Shown here piece after piece: positions 1 to 8,053 of a DNA stretch of 64,000 nt. The notes beneath the pieces are model-generated. The model searched no databases. It saw only the letters and a list, made by a program, of their open reading frames with translations, and had not been told where the DNA came from. The stretch is from JAHRAW01 sp965226545 (GTDB lineage Bacteria > Pseudomonadota > Gammaproteobacteria > Arenicellales > Poriferihabitantaceae): the NCBI GenBank assembly GCA_965226545.1, contig OZ245364.1, forward strand, positions 2,108,001-2,172,000, written 5' to 3'. Position 1 is the stretch's first letter; the number at the start of each line of letters is the position of its first letter. The position numbers and the translations under genes were made by a program.

Positions 1-694
1 ACGGGATGCCGAGATAGCCGGCGTATAAAAAATTGCCGGTGACATACGCAAAGATGCCGAGCGCGCCGGCGACCATCACCGCCGGCATAATCGCCAGCCC
101 GTCGAGCCCGTCGGTTAAGTTGACCGCGTTGCTGGTGCCGACGATGACCAGCCAAGTTAATATAATGAATCCCCAACCGAGCGGCAGCGCGACGTTTTTA
201 AACAGCGGCACCAACAACGCGGTCTCGGCCGGCGAATTGGCCGTGACGTATAAAAACGTTGCCGCGATTGCGCCGACCGCGCCTTGCCCGAGCAGTTTGT
301 TGCGCGCGCCGATGCCGCGCGGATTTTTGTCGATGAGTTTGCGATAATCATCGACCCAACCGATGACGCCAAACGCCGCGGTGGTCAACAAAATCACCCA
401 GATGAATCGATTGCCCAAATCGCCCCACAACAGCGTCGACACCAACACCGACAGCAGAATCAACGCACCGCCCATGGTCGGCGTGCCGACCTTGTCGTAA
501 TGCGTCGGCGGGCCGTCGCTGCGCACCGTCTGCCCGATTTGATAATGGCTGAGCCGGCGAATCATCCACGGGCCAAGCACAAAGGAAATCGAAATCGCGG
601 TCAACACCGCGCAGATGCCGCGAAAGGTTAAATAACGAAACACGTTAAACACCCCAAATTCGCGCGCCAGTTGTTCGAACAGCCAAGTCAGCAT
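1..694 (-). CDS. mraY: MraY, phospho-N-acetylmuramoyl-pentapeptide transferase (3' end beyond window)
   Basis: Integral membrane enzyme that transfers phospho-MurNAc-pentapeptide from UDP to undecaprenyl phosphate, giving lipid I. The 231 codons visible begin MLTWLFEQL and contain the family motifs: GQTVRSDGPPTH and GTPTMGG near residue 70, the catalytic pair in WVDDYRK near residue 118, and NLTDGLDGL near residue 195. The reading frame is open to the window edge, so about 130 C-terminal residues (by comparison with the 360-residue E. coli protein), including the third catalytic aspartate, lie outside. The ATG overlaps the murF stop by 7 bases, which suggests translational coupling within the dcw cluster. 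Confidence 0.97.
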   Translation of the reverse strand, partial: MLTWLFEQLAREFGVFNVFRYLTFRGICAVLTAISISFVLGPWMIRRLSHYQIGQTVRSDGPPTHYDKVGTPTMGGALILLSVLVSTLLWGDLGNRFIWVILLTTAAFGVIGWVDDYRKLIDKNPRGIGARNKLLGQGAVGAIAATFLYVTANSPAETALLVPLFKNVALPLGWGFIILTWLVIVGTSNAVNLTDGLDGLAIMPAVMVAGALGIFAYVTGNFLYAGYLGIP

Positions 695-2115
695 GATGCA
701 CCTCGGTCGGCGGTTGCAGTTAATCGCGCGACGACGCGTTCCATCGTTGCCGCGCGCGAACCTTTAATTAACACCGCCGCATCATCGGTCAACTGCGGCG
801 TCAATTCGACCAGCAACGCATCGATGTCGGCAAACGCGCGCGCATCATTATTATCATCCGCGCCAAAGCCGCGCAGATAATGTTGCACGCCGCGCATTGC
901 GGTTGGGTTGTCTTCGGCGTACAAACAAAACAATCGGCGCACGCCGCACTTGCGCGCATAGGCGCCGACCGCGTGATGAAACGAGTCGCTTTGTTCGCCG
1001 AGTTCGGCCATCGCGCCCAACACCGCAATGCGCGCACCGCGCCAATGCGCCAATGCATCCAACGCCGCATTCATCGACGCCGGGTTGGCGTTGTAAGTGT
1101 CATCGAGCAATTGCGCGCCATGCATGCCGTCGCGCCACTGCAGCCGACCGCCGAGCGATTCGAATGCATCGAGGCCGGCGGCGATTTGCGCCAAGTCGGC
1201 GCCGGCGGCATGCGCACAGGCCGCGGCTGCGCAAGCGTTATATGCATTATGCGCGCCGAGCAACGCCAGATGCACGCGCGCGCGTTGCCCGCACAGATGC
1301 AATTCGAACGATACGCCGCGCGCGGAGCAAACGACATCGGTCGCGCGCACTTGCGCCGAGTCGCACATGCCGAAACTTAACGCGCGCCGCTTGCCGAGTG
1401 ATTCGCGCCACATTTCATAAAAACTATCGTCCGCGTTTAACACGGCGACGCCGTGTTCGTCCAAGCCGTTTAAGATTTCGCCTTTGGCGCGGGCGACGGC
1501 GCGCACATCGCGCAGCCCGGCCAAATGCGCCGGCGCGGCGTTGTTAATCAATGCAATCGTCGGTTGGCTCAGGCGGCTGAGATAATCAATCTCGCCCGGA
1601 TGATTCATCCCCATCTCAATCACCGCATGGCTGTGGCGCGCGCGCAGGCGCAACAAGGTCAGCGGCACGCCCCATTGATTATTAAAACTGGCGCGCGGCG
1701 CGAGGCAATCGCCGGCGCGGTTTAATATGCATGCGGTCAATGCGGTCACCGTGGTTTTGCCGTTGCTGCCGGTGATGGCAATCAACGGCGCATCGAATCG
1801 CGCGCGCCAATGCGCGCCGAGTTGCCCGAGCGCGAAGGTGGTGTCGCGCACCGCGACTTGTGCGATGCCGTTGCCGAGTTGATTGGCGACTCGCTTGCCG
1901 ACTTGCTTGCCGACGCGCTTGGCGACGACCGCGCCGACTGCGCCGCGTTGCGCGGCTTGTTGGATGAAGTCGTGACCGTCGTGATGTTCGCCGTCGATGG
2001 CGACAAATAAATCGCCGCGCAGCACATTGCGCGAATCGATGGCGACGCCGTCGAACCGCGCATCGCCGCCGCATAATTCGCCGCGCATCACCGTGGCCGC
2101 TTCGCCCAATTGCAT
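688..2115 (-). CDS. murF: MurF, UDP-MurNAc-tripeptide:D-Ala-D-Ala ligase
   Basis: Cytoplasmic ATP-dependent Mur ligase that adds D-Ala-D-Ala to the UDP-MurNAc-tripeptide. The 475-residue product (E. coli about 452) has the Mur N-terminal domain (DSRNVLRGDLFVAI), the ATP-binding loop GSNGKTT at residues 116-122, the MGMNHPGEI and NAAPAHL motifs of the central domain, and DDTYNANPASM of the C-terminal domain. The start is ambiguous by one codon: GTG at 2118 directly precedes ATG at 2115. ATG is chosen; it shares one base with the murE stop. Residues 64-84 form a basic low-complexity insert (KRVGKQVGKR type) encoded by a degenerate 12-bp repeat. Function is certain from the motifs and the neighbourhood. 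Confidence 0.97.
   Translation of the reverse strand: MQLGEAATVMRGELCGGDARFDGVAIDSRNVLRGDLFVAIDGEHHDGHDFIQQAAQRGAVGAVVAKRVGKQVGKRVANQLGNGIAQVAVRDTTFALGQLGAHWRARFDAPLIAITGSNGKTTVTALTACILNRAGDCLAPRASFNNQWGVPLTLLRLRARHSHAVIEMGMNHPGEIDYLSRLSQPTIALINNAAPAHLAGLRDVRAVARAKGEILNGLDEHGVAVLNADDSFYEMWRESLGKRRALSFGMCDSAQVRATDVVCSARGVSFELHLCGQRARVHLALLGAHNAYNACAAAACAHAAGADLAQIAAGLDAFESLGGRLQWRDGMHGAQLLDDTYNANPASMNAALDALAHWRGARIAVLGAMAELGEQSDSFHHAVGAYARKCGVRRLFCLYAEDNPTAMRGVQHYLRGFGADDNNDARAFADIDALLVELTPQLTDDAAVLIKGSRAATMERVVARLTATADRGASC
1862..1930. repeat. Degenerate 12-bp tandem repeat inside murF
   Basis: Several imperfect copies of a 12-mer close to GACTCGCTTGCC run through the murF N-terminal domain. 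They encode the alternating basic/Val-Gly stretch at residues 64-84. The period is a multiple of three, so the frame is kept. It resembles the repeats in murE and in many gaps of this window, but with a different word. Confidence 0.7.
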
Positions 2116-3860
2116 CACGCCGTCCCCCCAACGCGCGCCAGCGCATCCAGCGCAATCGCGCGGTCGTTCATTTCAATGATGCGCGCACCGACAACTTGCG
2201 CGCATTCGTGTCCCTTGCCGGCAATCAGCACGATGTCGTCCGGCGCGGCTTCGCTTATCGCCGCATCGATGGCCGCGCGACGCTCGTGAATCACGCGCGG
2301 ACGGTTGCGCATGCCGCGCGCAATTTGCGCGGTGATTGCATCCGGCGATTCAGTGCGCGGATTGTCATCGGTCAAAATCACGCGCGCGGCCAGCCGTTCG
2401 GCGATTTCACCCATAGCGAAGCGCTTGCCGGCGTCGCGATTGCCGCCGGCGCCGAACACCACCGCCAACCGTCCGCGACACAATTGCGCCAATGCATGCA
2501 ACGCGCATTCGAGCGCGTGCGGGGTGTGCGCATAATCGATGACCACGGCCGGTTGTGCGCGATTGGCGCGCAACAATTCCATCCGTCCCGGCGGCGCGCG
2601 CATGCGCTCGACCTGCGGCGCGATTTGGTCGAGCGAATAACCGCAACCGAGCAGGGTTGCAATCACCGCCAATACATTGGTCGCGTTAAACTCGCCGAGC
2701 AACTGCGCGCGAATCGATGCGCGTTGATTTCGATATTGCGCATCGAAGGCAACGCCGTGTTGGTTGACGCGCAGATGATGCGCGCGCACTTCGCCGGCGC
2801 GGATGCCGTAAGTAATGCAATGCGCGGCGCGATGCGAATCCAACAATTCGCGCGCAAATGAATCGTCGGCGTTGATGACCGCGCAACGCAGATTATCGAA
2901 CCCAAACAACGTTTGTTTGGCGCGCGCATAACGCCGCATGTCGCCGTGATAATCCAAATGGTCGCGGCTTAAGTTGGTGAACACCGCCGCATCAAACTGC
3001 ACGCCGTTGACTCGCCCTTGCGTCAAGCCGTGCGAAGACGCTTCCATGCACACCGCACGCGCGCCGTCGCGCAACAACTCGGCGAGATGACGTTGTACAT
3101 CGACCGCATTGTCGGTGGTCAATGGCGTCGGCGTTAATGCATCGGGGAAACCGTTGCCCAAGGTGCCGAGCAATGCGCAACGCACACCGAGTGCATTGAA
3201 CGCCTGGGCGAGCAGATGTGCGCAGGTGGTTTTGCCGTTGGTGCCGGTGACGCCGATGACGCGCAGTTGCGCCGACGGTCGCGCAAAAAACCGCGCGGCA
3301 ATTTCGCCGGTGTGTTGCGCCAAATCCGCCACCGCAAAACGCGGCGGCGATTCGGTTGAGGATGCATTCGATGATGCAGTCGATGATGCGTTTGACGATG
3401 CGGTCGACGATGCATTTGGCGATGCATTTGGCGATGCATTTGACGGTGCATGCGAAGAAGTATTGGACGATGTATTGGACGATGTATTCGACGTTGCGTT
3501 CGGTGACGCAGTTGACATTGCATTCGACATTGAATTCGATTTTGCATTCGACACTGCACTCGATGATGCACTCGATGCGTCACTTGCAATGTCACTTGCA
3601 ACATCACTCACCGCAATTGCGGAATCATGCACCACCGCGACCGCGCCATTGGCGACCGCTTGGCGGATGTGCGCGCAATGTTCGCGTTGCGCGCCGAGTG
3701 CGATGAACAAATCGCCCGGTTCGATGGTGCGGCTGTCCACGCCGACGCCGCGCACCGCGCGTTCATGCATCGCCGGCACCTCAGCCAAACCGCACAACAA
3801 TTGGCGCAATGATTTTGCGGCGGCGTGCCGTGACAACAAAGTGCGTTCGGCGGCGTTCAT
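2115..3860 (-). CDS. murE: MurE, UDP-MurNAc-L-Ala-D-Glu:meso-diaminopimelate ligase with repeat insert
   Basis: Cytoplasmic Mur ligase adding the third residue of the peptidoglycan stem peptide. The 581 residues compare with about 495 in E. coli. Visible are the N-terminal domain (VDSRTIEPGDLFIAL), the ATP loop TGTNGKTT at residues 205-212, EASSHGL, TNLSRDHLDYH, and DDNPRTES, whose DNPR indicates meso-DAP rather than lysine. The extra length is an insert at about residues 82-170, almost entirely Ser, Asn, Ala and Thr (repeated NASS/TASS tetrads), between the N-terminal and ATP domains. At DNA level it is a 12-bp degenerate array. The start ATG overlaps the ftsI stop (ATGA). The flanking domains are intact, so the enzyme is probably functional. 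Confidence 0.97.
   Translation of the reverse strand: MNAAERTLLSRHAAAKSLRQLLCGLAEVPAMHERAVRGVGVDSRTIEPGDLFIALGAQREHCAHIRQAVANGAVAVVHDSAIAVSDVASDIASDASSASSSAVSNAKSNSMSNAMSTASPNATSNTSSNTSSNTSSHAPSNASPNASPNASSTASSNASSTASSNASSTESPPRFAVADLAQHTGEIAARFFARPSAQLRVIGVTGTNGKTTCAHLLAQAFNALGVRCALLGTLGNGFPDALTPTPLTTDNAVDVQRHLAELLRDGARAVCMEASSHGLTQGRVNGVQFDAAVFTNLSRDHLDYHGDMRRYARAKQTLFGFDNLRCAVINADDSFARELLDSHRAAHCITYGIRAGEVRAHHLRVNQHGVAFDAQYRNQRASIRAQLLGEFNATNVLAVIATLLGCGYSLDQIAPQVERMRAPPGRMELLRANRAQPAVVIDYAHTPHALECALHALAQLCRGRLAVVFGAGGNRDAGKRFAMGEIAERLAARVILTDDNPRTESPDAITAQIARGMRNRPRVIHERRAAIDAAISEAAPDDIVLIAGKGHECAQVVGARIIEMNDRAIALDALARVGGTA
3357..3612. repeat. Degenerate 12-bp tandem repeat encoding the MurE insert
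   Basis: About twenty imperfect copies of a 12-bp word near GATGCATTTGGC (plus strand) fill this stretch without stops in the murE frame. On the coding strand they give tetrapeptide repeats rich in Ser, Asn and Ala. Copies diverge gradually along the array, as in an old minisatellite. Confidence 0.85.
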
Positions 3861-5578
3861 GAATCCGGGCTCAGTTGGCGCGCGCGTGCGGCGGTGGCGC
3901 GTGCTGCGGTCGGCGCGATGTTGTACAGGCGCATTAAATCGGCGGTCAATTCGGCAAACACCGGCGCGGCGACATCGCCGCCGTAATAAAACCGTCCGCG
4001 CGGATCATCGACCATAACGACCACGACAAACGCCGGCGCCTCGAGCGGCGCGATGCCGGCAAACAGCGAAACATAACGTTCATCGTATTGACCGTTGATG
4101 AGTTTATGCACCGTGCCGGTTTTGCCGCCGATGCGATAGCGCGCGATGCGCGCCTTGGGCGCAGTGCCGTTTTCGCCGGTCGCCGCTTCGAGCATTTGCC
4201 GCACCGTATGCGCGGTTTGCGCGGAAAACGCGCGCACGCCCGGCGCGTGATAATCGTCGTCTTTGCGCATTAATGTAACATCGAGCACGACGCCGTCGGT
4301 CGCCAACGCGGTGTAGGCGCGCGCCAACTGCAACGCCGTCACCGACAAGCCGTAGCCGTAGGAAAAGGTCGCGCGTTCTATCGGGCGACGCCGCGCCAAC
4401 AATACGCCGTTGGCTTCGCCGGGCAATTGCGCGGCGCGCCGCCCAAAGCCAAGCGCGGAAAATGAATCGAACAACGCATTGCCCGGCAAGTCGAGCGCCA
4501 CTTTGGCCGCGCCGACATTGCTCGAATGCACCACCACATCGAACAACGAGAGTTTGCCGTAGTCGCGCGCGTCATGCACTTTATGCCCGCCGATTTGATG
4601 ATGCCCCGGCGAAGTGTCGACTATGCTGGCTGCATCCCATTGCCCGCGCTCCAACGCCGCGGCGATGGTGAACGGTTTGATGGTCGAGCCCGGTTCGAAC
4701 ACATCGGTCACGCTGCGGTTGCGAAACGCGCCGGGGCGAATCGTCGCGCGGTCGTTGGGGTTGAATTGCGGCGAATTGACCATCGCCAAAATCTCGCCGC
4801 TCGGCACCCGCACCACCACCAGGCTGCCGCCGCGCGCGCGATTTTTTTGCACCGCCGTTTCCAAATAATCGCCGGCCAAGGATTGAATGCGTTGGTCGAT
4901 GCTGATGACGAGGTCTTCGCCGTGTTGCACCGCGCGCAAACTTTCGACATGTTCGACATAGTTGCCGAGCCGGTCTTTAAGCGCGCGCAATTTGCCGGGC
5001 GCGCCGCCCAAGCGGGTTTGATGCGCGCGTTCCAAGCCCTCTTGACCGATGTCGTCGATGTTGGTGAAGCCGATTAAATGCGCGCCGGCCGGGCCGCCCG
5101 GATAATAACGTTTGTATTCGCGCCGCACATGCACGCCGGGTATCGTCAACTGCATCATCCGTTGCGCCTGCGCCGGCGGCAACAAGCGTTTGAGATACAT
5201 AAAATCGGCGCGCTGATGTTTTTCGCAATTGGCGCGCAATTGCGCATCCGACAACGCCAAGGCGTCAATCATCGGCGTCCACGCCTGCGGCTGTTTGCAA
5301 AATTCGGTCGGGGATGCCCACAGTGATTCGACCGGCGTGCTGACGGCCAAGGCGCGACCAAATCTATCGAGGATGCGCCCGCGTTGCGCGGCAATCGCGA
5401 CCTCGCGCAAATAACGCGCATCGCCTTGCGCATGCAGGCGTTCGCTTTCGACGGTGTGCAGATGCACGACGCGCCACGCCAGCACCGCAAACACCGCAAA
5501 CATCGCGGTCAAGATGAAATGCTGTCGCCACATCGGCGGCGCGGCGGCGGTTTTGACGGCGGGCGGTTTGCGTTTCAT
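3857..5578 (-). CDS. ftsI: FtsI (PBP3), septal peptidoglycan D,D-transpeptidase
   Basis: Class B penicillin-binding protein that cross-links septal peptidoglycan together with FtsW. The 573 residues show a short basic cytoplasmic tail, one membrane segment at about 19-38, the class B dimerisation region (RGRILDRFGRALAVS at about 66-80), and a transpeptidase domain with all three active-site motifs: S298-T-I-K301, S352-S-N354 and K486-T-G. Length matches the family (E. coli 588). ATG overlaps the ftsL stop by ATGA, and the stop overlaps the murE start in the same way, so the three are translationally coupled. Confidence 0.98.
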   Translation of the reverse strand: MKRKPPAVKTAAAPPMWRQHFILTAMFAVFAVLAWRVVHLHTVESERLHAQGDARYLREVAIAAQRGRILDRFGRALAVSTPVESLWASPTEFCKQPQAWTPMIDALALSDAQLRANCEKHQRADFMYLKRLLPPAQAQRMMQLTIPGVHVRREYKRYYPGGPAGAHLIGFTNIDDIGQEGLERAHQTRLGGAPGKLRALKDRLGNYVEHVESLRAVQHGEDLVISIDQRIQSLAGDYLETAVQKNRARGGSLVVVRVPSGEILAMVNSPQFNPNDRATIRPGAFRNRSVTDVFEPGSTIKPFTIAAALERGQWDAASIVDTSPGHHQIGGHKVHDARDYGKLSLFDVVVHSSNVGAAKVALDLPGNALFDSFSALGFGRRAAQLPGEANGVLLARRRPIERATFSYGYGLSVTALQLARAYTALATDGVVLDVTLMRKDDDYHAPGVRAFSAQTAHTVRQMLEAATGENGTAPKARIARYRIGGKTGTVHKLINGQYDERYVSLFAGIAPLEAPAFVVVVMVDDPRGRFYYGGDVAAPVFAELTADLMRLYNIAPTAARATAARARQLSPDS

Positions 5579-5898
5579 TGGCGTGCGCCGGGTTGTTGGC
5601 GATTGAGTTCGAGCGTCACAATTTCATCGGCGCGCGGTGCGTTCATGCCGAGTCGCGCGCGCGCATCCGAGACGATGTTGCGGCGTCGCGCCCAGGTGGC
5701 TTTTTCCAACAACAGCCGCCCGTTTTCGAACTGCATTTCGGTTTTGGCGTTTTGCGCGCCGCGCCAATCGACAAACGCCAATCGATTTTGATGGCGCACG
5801 TTGACCACCAACAACGCGCTGAGCAAAATCGCCGCATACAACAGCACATGCACTTTGCCAAAGCGCGCGACACGGCGGCGGGGTGAGCGGTTGTTCAT
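5575..5898 (-). CDS. ftsL: FtsL, divisome membrane protein
   Basis: Small bitopic protein of 107 residues in the usual place between rsmH and ftsI. It has a basic N-terminus (NNRSPRRRVARFGK), one membrane segment at about 17-36 (VLLYAAILLSALLVVNV), and a charged heptad-like stretch at about 48-88 expected to form the coiled coil with FtsB. FtsL sequences are poorly conserved, so the call rests on topology, length and position. The gap to rsmH is 75 bp and holds a degenerate repeat. Confidence 0.93.
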   Translation of the reverse strand: MNNRSPRRRVARFGKVHVLLYAAILLSALLVVNVRHQNRLAFVDWRGAQNAKTEMQFENGRLLLEKATWARRRNIVSDARARLGMNAPRADEIVTLELNRQQPGARQ

Positions 5899-5903
5899 CG
5901 GCT

Positions 5904-5966
5904 TAAGGTGTCGGGTGAGTTGTCGAGTGCGTTATCGAATGAGTTGTCGAGTTGCATCGTTGTGCG
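5904..5966. repeat. Short degenerate repeat between rsmH and ftsL
   Basis: Three to four imperfect copies of a word like GAGTTGTCGAGT occupy most of the 75-bp rsmH-ftsL gap. No promoter or terminator is evident. This belongs to the window-wide repeat pattern. Confidence 0.55.
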
Positions 5967-5973
5967 CAATCGA

Positions 5974-6948
5974 TTAACGCACATCGTCGGCGCGCGTTAA
6001 TTTTTCGGCGACGCGCATCACCGCACTGCGCGCGCGGCGGTTGCGCGCGACTTCATCATCATCGGCGCGCATCGCTTTGCCGATGCGTTTGAGCGTCGGG
6101 TTTTTCATCGATTCGGGCGCGGCCCAATCCGGCGGAAACCAATCGCCGCGCGATTGGTCGCGCATAAACCGTTTAACCATTCGGTCTTCGAGCGAATGAA
6201 AACTAATCACCACCAACCGCCCGCCGGGTTGCAACGCCGCCAAGGCTTGCGGCAACACCGCGCGCAATTCGCCGAGTTCGTCGTTGACCGCAATGCGCAA
6301 CGCCAAGAACGACCGCGTCGCCGGATGTTTGCCGGGTTGGCGGCGCGGCACCGCGCGCGCGATGGTTTCAGCCAATTCATTTGCGGTTTGTATCGGCGCA
6401 TGCGCGGTTTTGGTTTTAATCGCGCGCGCGATGCGGCCGGCATAACGCTCTTCGCCAAACCGCCGCAACACGCGCGCCAATTCGGCTTCGTCAATGCGCG
6501 CCAAAAAATCCGCCGCGGTTTTGCCGCGCGTGCGATCCATGCGCATATCCAACGCCCCGCCGTCAAATCCAAACCCGCGTTCGCGCGAATCCAGTTGCGG
6601 CGACGACACGCCGACATCGAACAACAACGCCGCGACCCGTCCATCGATGCCGCGTGCGCGGATGATTTCGCCGAGTTGTGCAAACCGCGCGTGTATCACT
6701 TCGACGCGCGCATCGTCGCCAAATTGCGCATTGGCGTGTTCGATGGCCGCGGCGTCGCGGTCAATCAACAACAGCCGCCCGCCGTCGCCGAGTTCGCGGA
6801 TAATCGCGCGCGCATGTCCGCCGCGACCGTAGGTGGCGTCAATCACCAGCGAGTCGGCGCGCAACTTAAGCGCGGCAACCGCGGCATCGCGCATCACCGG
6901 CGTATGCGCGGCGGCGGGCGATGCAGGCAATGAAGGCGATGCGTTCAC
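5974..6948 (-). CDS. rsmH: RsmH (MraW), 16S rRNA m4C1402 methyltransferase
   Basis: SAM-dependent N4-methyltransferase acting on C1402 of 16S rRNA. Motifs include HTPVMRDAAV, the SAM loop VIDATYGRGGHARAI, GVSSPQLD, LDMRMD, and SFHSLEDRMVKRFM near the C-terminus. An ATG lies further upstream inside mraZ, but the GTG at 6948 overlaps the mraZ stop as GTGA, gives 324 residues (E. coli 313) and starts shortly before the first conserved motif, so GTG is chosen. It is the second gene of the dcw cluster. Confidence 0.95.
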   Translation of the reverse strand: MNASPSLPASPAAAHTPVMRDAAVAALKLRADSLVIDATYGRGGHARAIIRELGDGGRLLLIDRDAAAIEHANAQFGDDARVEVIHARFAQLGEIIRARGIDGRVAALLFDVGVSSPQLDSRERGFGFDGGALDMRMDRTRGKTAADFLARIDEAELARVLRRFGEERYAGRIARAIKTKTAHAPIQTANELAETIARAVPRRQPGKHPATRSFLALRIAVNDELGELRAVLPQALAALQPGGRLVVISFHSLEDRMVKRFMRDQSRGDWFPPDWAAPESMKNPTLKRIGKAMRADDDEVARNRRARSAVMRVAEKLTRADDVR

Positions 6949-7403
6949 AGCGACAACTGCTCCATCTCCGGCGAGATGGTTGCGGTGTCCATTTCTTCCT
7001 GCAGCCATTGTTCGCGCCGCGTCGTCCAAAGTTGTTCGTCCCACAATTCGAATCGATTGCCCTGCCCGAGCAAATACGCCGTCTTGTTCAACTTGGCATA
7101 ATCGCGCAACGGCGCCGCCAATACGACGCGCCCGCTTTTGTCCATCTCGACATCGCTGGCGTAGCCAATCAGCAGGCGTTTGAGTTTTTGATGGTCGGCG
7201 TTAAATTCCGGCAGGGCGACGACCTTTTTCTCGATGACTTCCCATTCATCGAGCGGGTAAATCCACAGGCAAGTTTCCTTGTTGTGATTGACGGTGATGA
7301 CCAAATGCCCGTCGCACCGCTCGTGCAATTCGGCGCGATAGCGGCCGGGAATCGCCAGCCGCCCTTTGTCATCCAGGTTCACAGCACTTGCGCCTCGAAA
7401 CAT
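6945..7403 (-). CDS. mraZ: MraZ, transcriptional regulator of the division/cell-wall cluster
   Basis: DNA-binding protein with two AbrB-like (SpoVT-AbrB) half-domains that represses its own operon. The 152 residues equal the E. coli length. They begin MFRGASAVNLDDKGRLAIPG, and the second half contains DKSGRVVLAAPLRDYAKL, the paired family signatures. A clear ribosome binding site (GAGGTGAG) lies directly upstream of ATG 7403. The gene is first in the cluster, behind a good promoter and TGGG boxes. Confidence 0.97.
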   Translation of the reverse strand: MFRGASAVNLDDKGRLAIPGRYRAELHERCDGHLVITVNHNKETCLWIYPLDEWEVIEKKVVALPEFNADHQKLKRLLIGYASDVEMDKSGRVVLAAPLRDYAKLNKTAYLLGQGNRFELWDEQLWTTRREQWLQEEMDTATISPEMEQLSL

Positions 7404-7456
7404 TTCTCACCTCAGTCAACCGACACGCCCAAACGCCGCCAACGAGATTATGTGCA

Positions 7457-7481
7457 ACCGCATAAACCCACAAAACCCCAC
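7457..7481 (-). promoter_or_regulatory. MraZ operator (TGGG boxes with 10-bp spacing)
   Basis: On the minus strand TGGGG starts at 7480 and TGGGT at 7470, exactly 10 bp apart, followed by a degenerate third box (CGGT) at 7460. The known E. coli MraZ site is TGGGN repeats separated by 5 nt. They lie just at and after the predicted transcription start, consistent with autorepression. Confidence 0.7.
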
Positions 7482-7489
7482 ATTTCTAC

Positions 7490-7519
7490 ACTATACTGCC
7501 GCCAAATTGCCAATGTCAA
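7490..7519 (-). promoter_or_regulatory. sigma70 promoter of the mraZ (dcw) operon
   Basis: A perfect -35 (TTGACA, 7519-7514) and a good -10 (TATAGT, 7495-7490) are separated by 18 bp on the minus strand. Transcription should begin near 7483, about 80 nt before the mraZ ATG, at the MraZ boxes. Confidence 0.75.
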
Positions 7520-7520
7520 T

Positions 7521-8053
7521 ATAAATGTCCACTTTTTTTACGCTTGTTTTACGGCGGTTTTGCGATGATTTTCGGCGATTTGACAGCGATTTTGCGGCGG
7601 TTTTATGCGGTTTTGACGCGGTATTGGCGTGGCGTTGGTACGGTGTTGGCGCAGTATTGACATTGGACAACGGCGCGGTTGCGGTACGACTGCGGCACGG
7701 TTGCGACACTTTGCCGCACCACCAGCAATTTTGCCGCACTTTCTCATGCCGACTAATCGCGCCATCACACCGTCGACGGCTCGGATTGGCGACATAGTTG
7801 GCGATGTAATTGACGGCGCATACCGTGGAGTTGCCGGTGCATCGATGTCGCACCGCTTGCGTACTGCCGACGCACTGTCGACACATCGACTTCGTCCGCC
7901 GCGCCAATCCTTTTGCGGTACTTTCGCAATACTTTTGCGATTACTTGTACGATTACTTTTACGACTATTTTTACGATTACCTTTGCGATTACTTTTACAA
8001 TTAAATCGCAATTAAAAAGTTTTGACGACAATTTGTCGGGCATATTAACGCGC
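7521..8053. repeat. mraZ-hemW intergenic region with degenerate tandem repeats
   Basis: About 530 bp with no convincing gene. The distal part (about 7915-8005) is a clear array of imperfect 12-mers like GATTACTTTTAC; the proximal part has looser words such as TTTTGCGGCGGTT. Open frames on both strands here are repeat-driven and have no recognisable product. The divergent hemW promoter must lie here, but I cannot pick it out. Confidence 0.6.

Noticed and set aside
6949..7044. Longer RsmH starting inside mraZ
   Set aside because: The extra 32 residues are antisense-like and unconserved; GTG 6948 overlaps the mraZ stop as GTGA.
7491..8015. Overlapping small frames in the mraZ-hemW gap, on both strands
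   Set aside because: They are products of the degenerate repeats (periodic FTIT/YDYF peptides), have no ribosome binding sites and overlap the mraZ promoter.
7913..8053. Upstream ATG extending HemW by about 47 residues
   Set aside because: The extension is repeat-encoded and lies before the conserved HemW N-terminus; ATG 8054 gives the family length.
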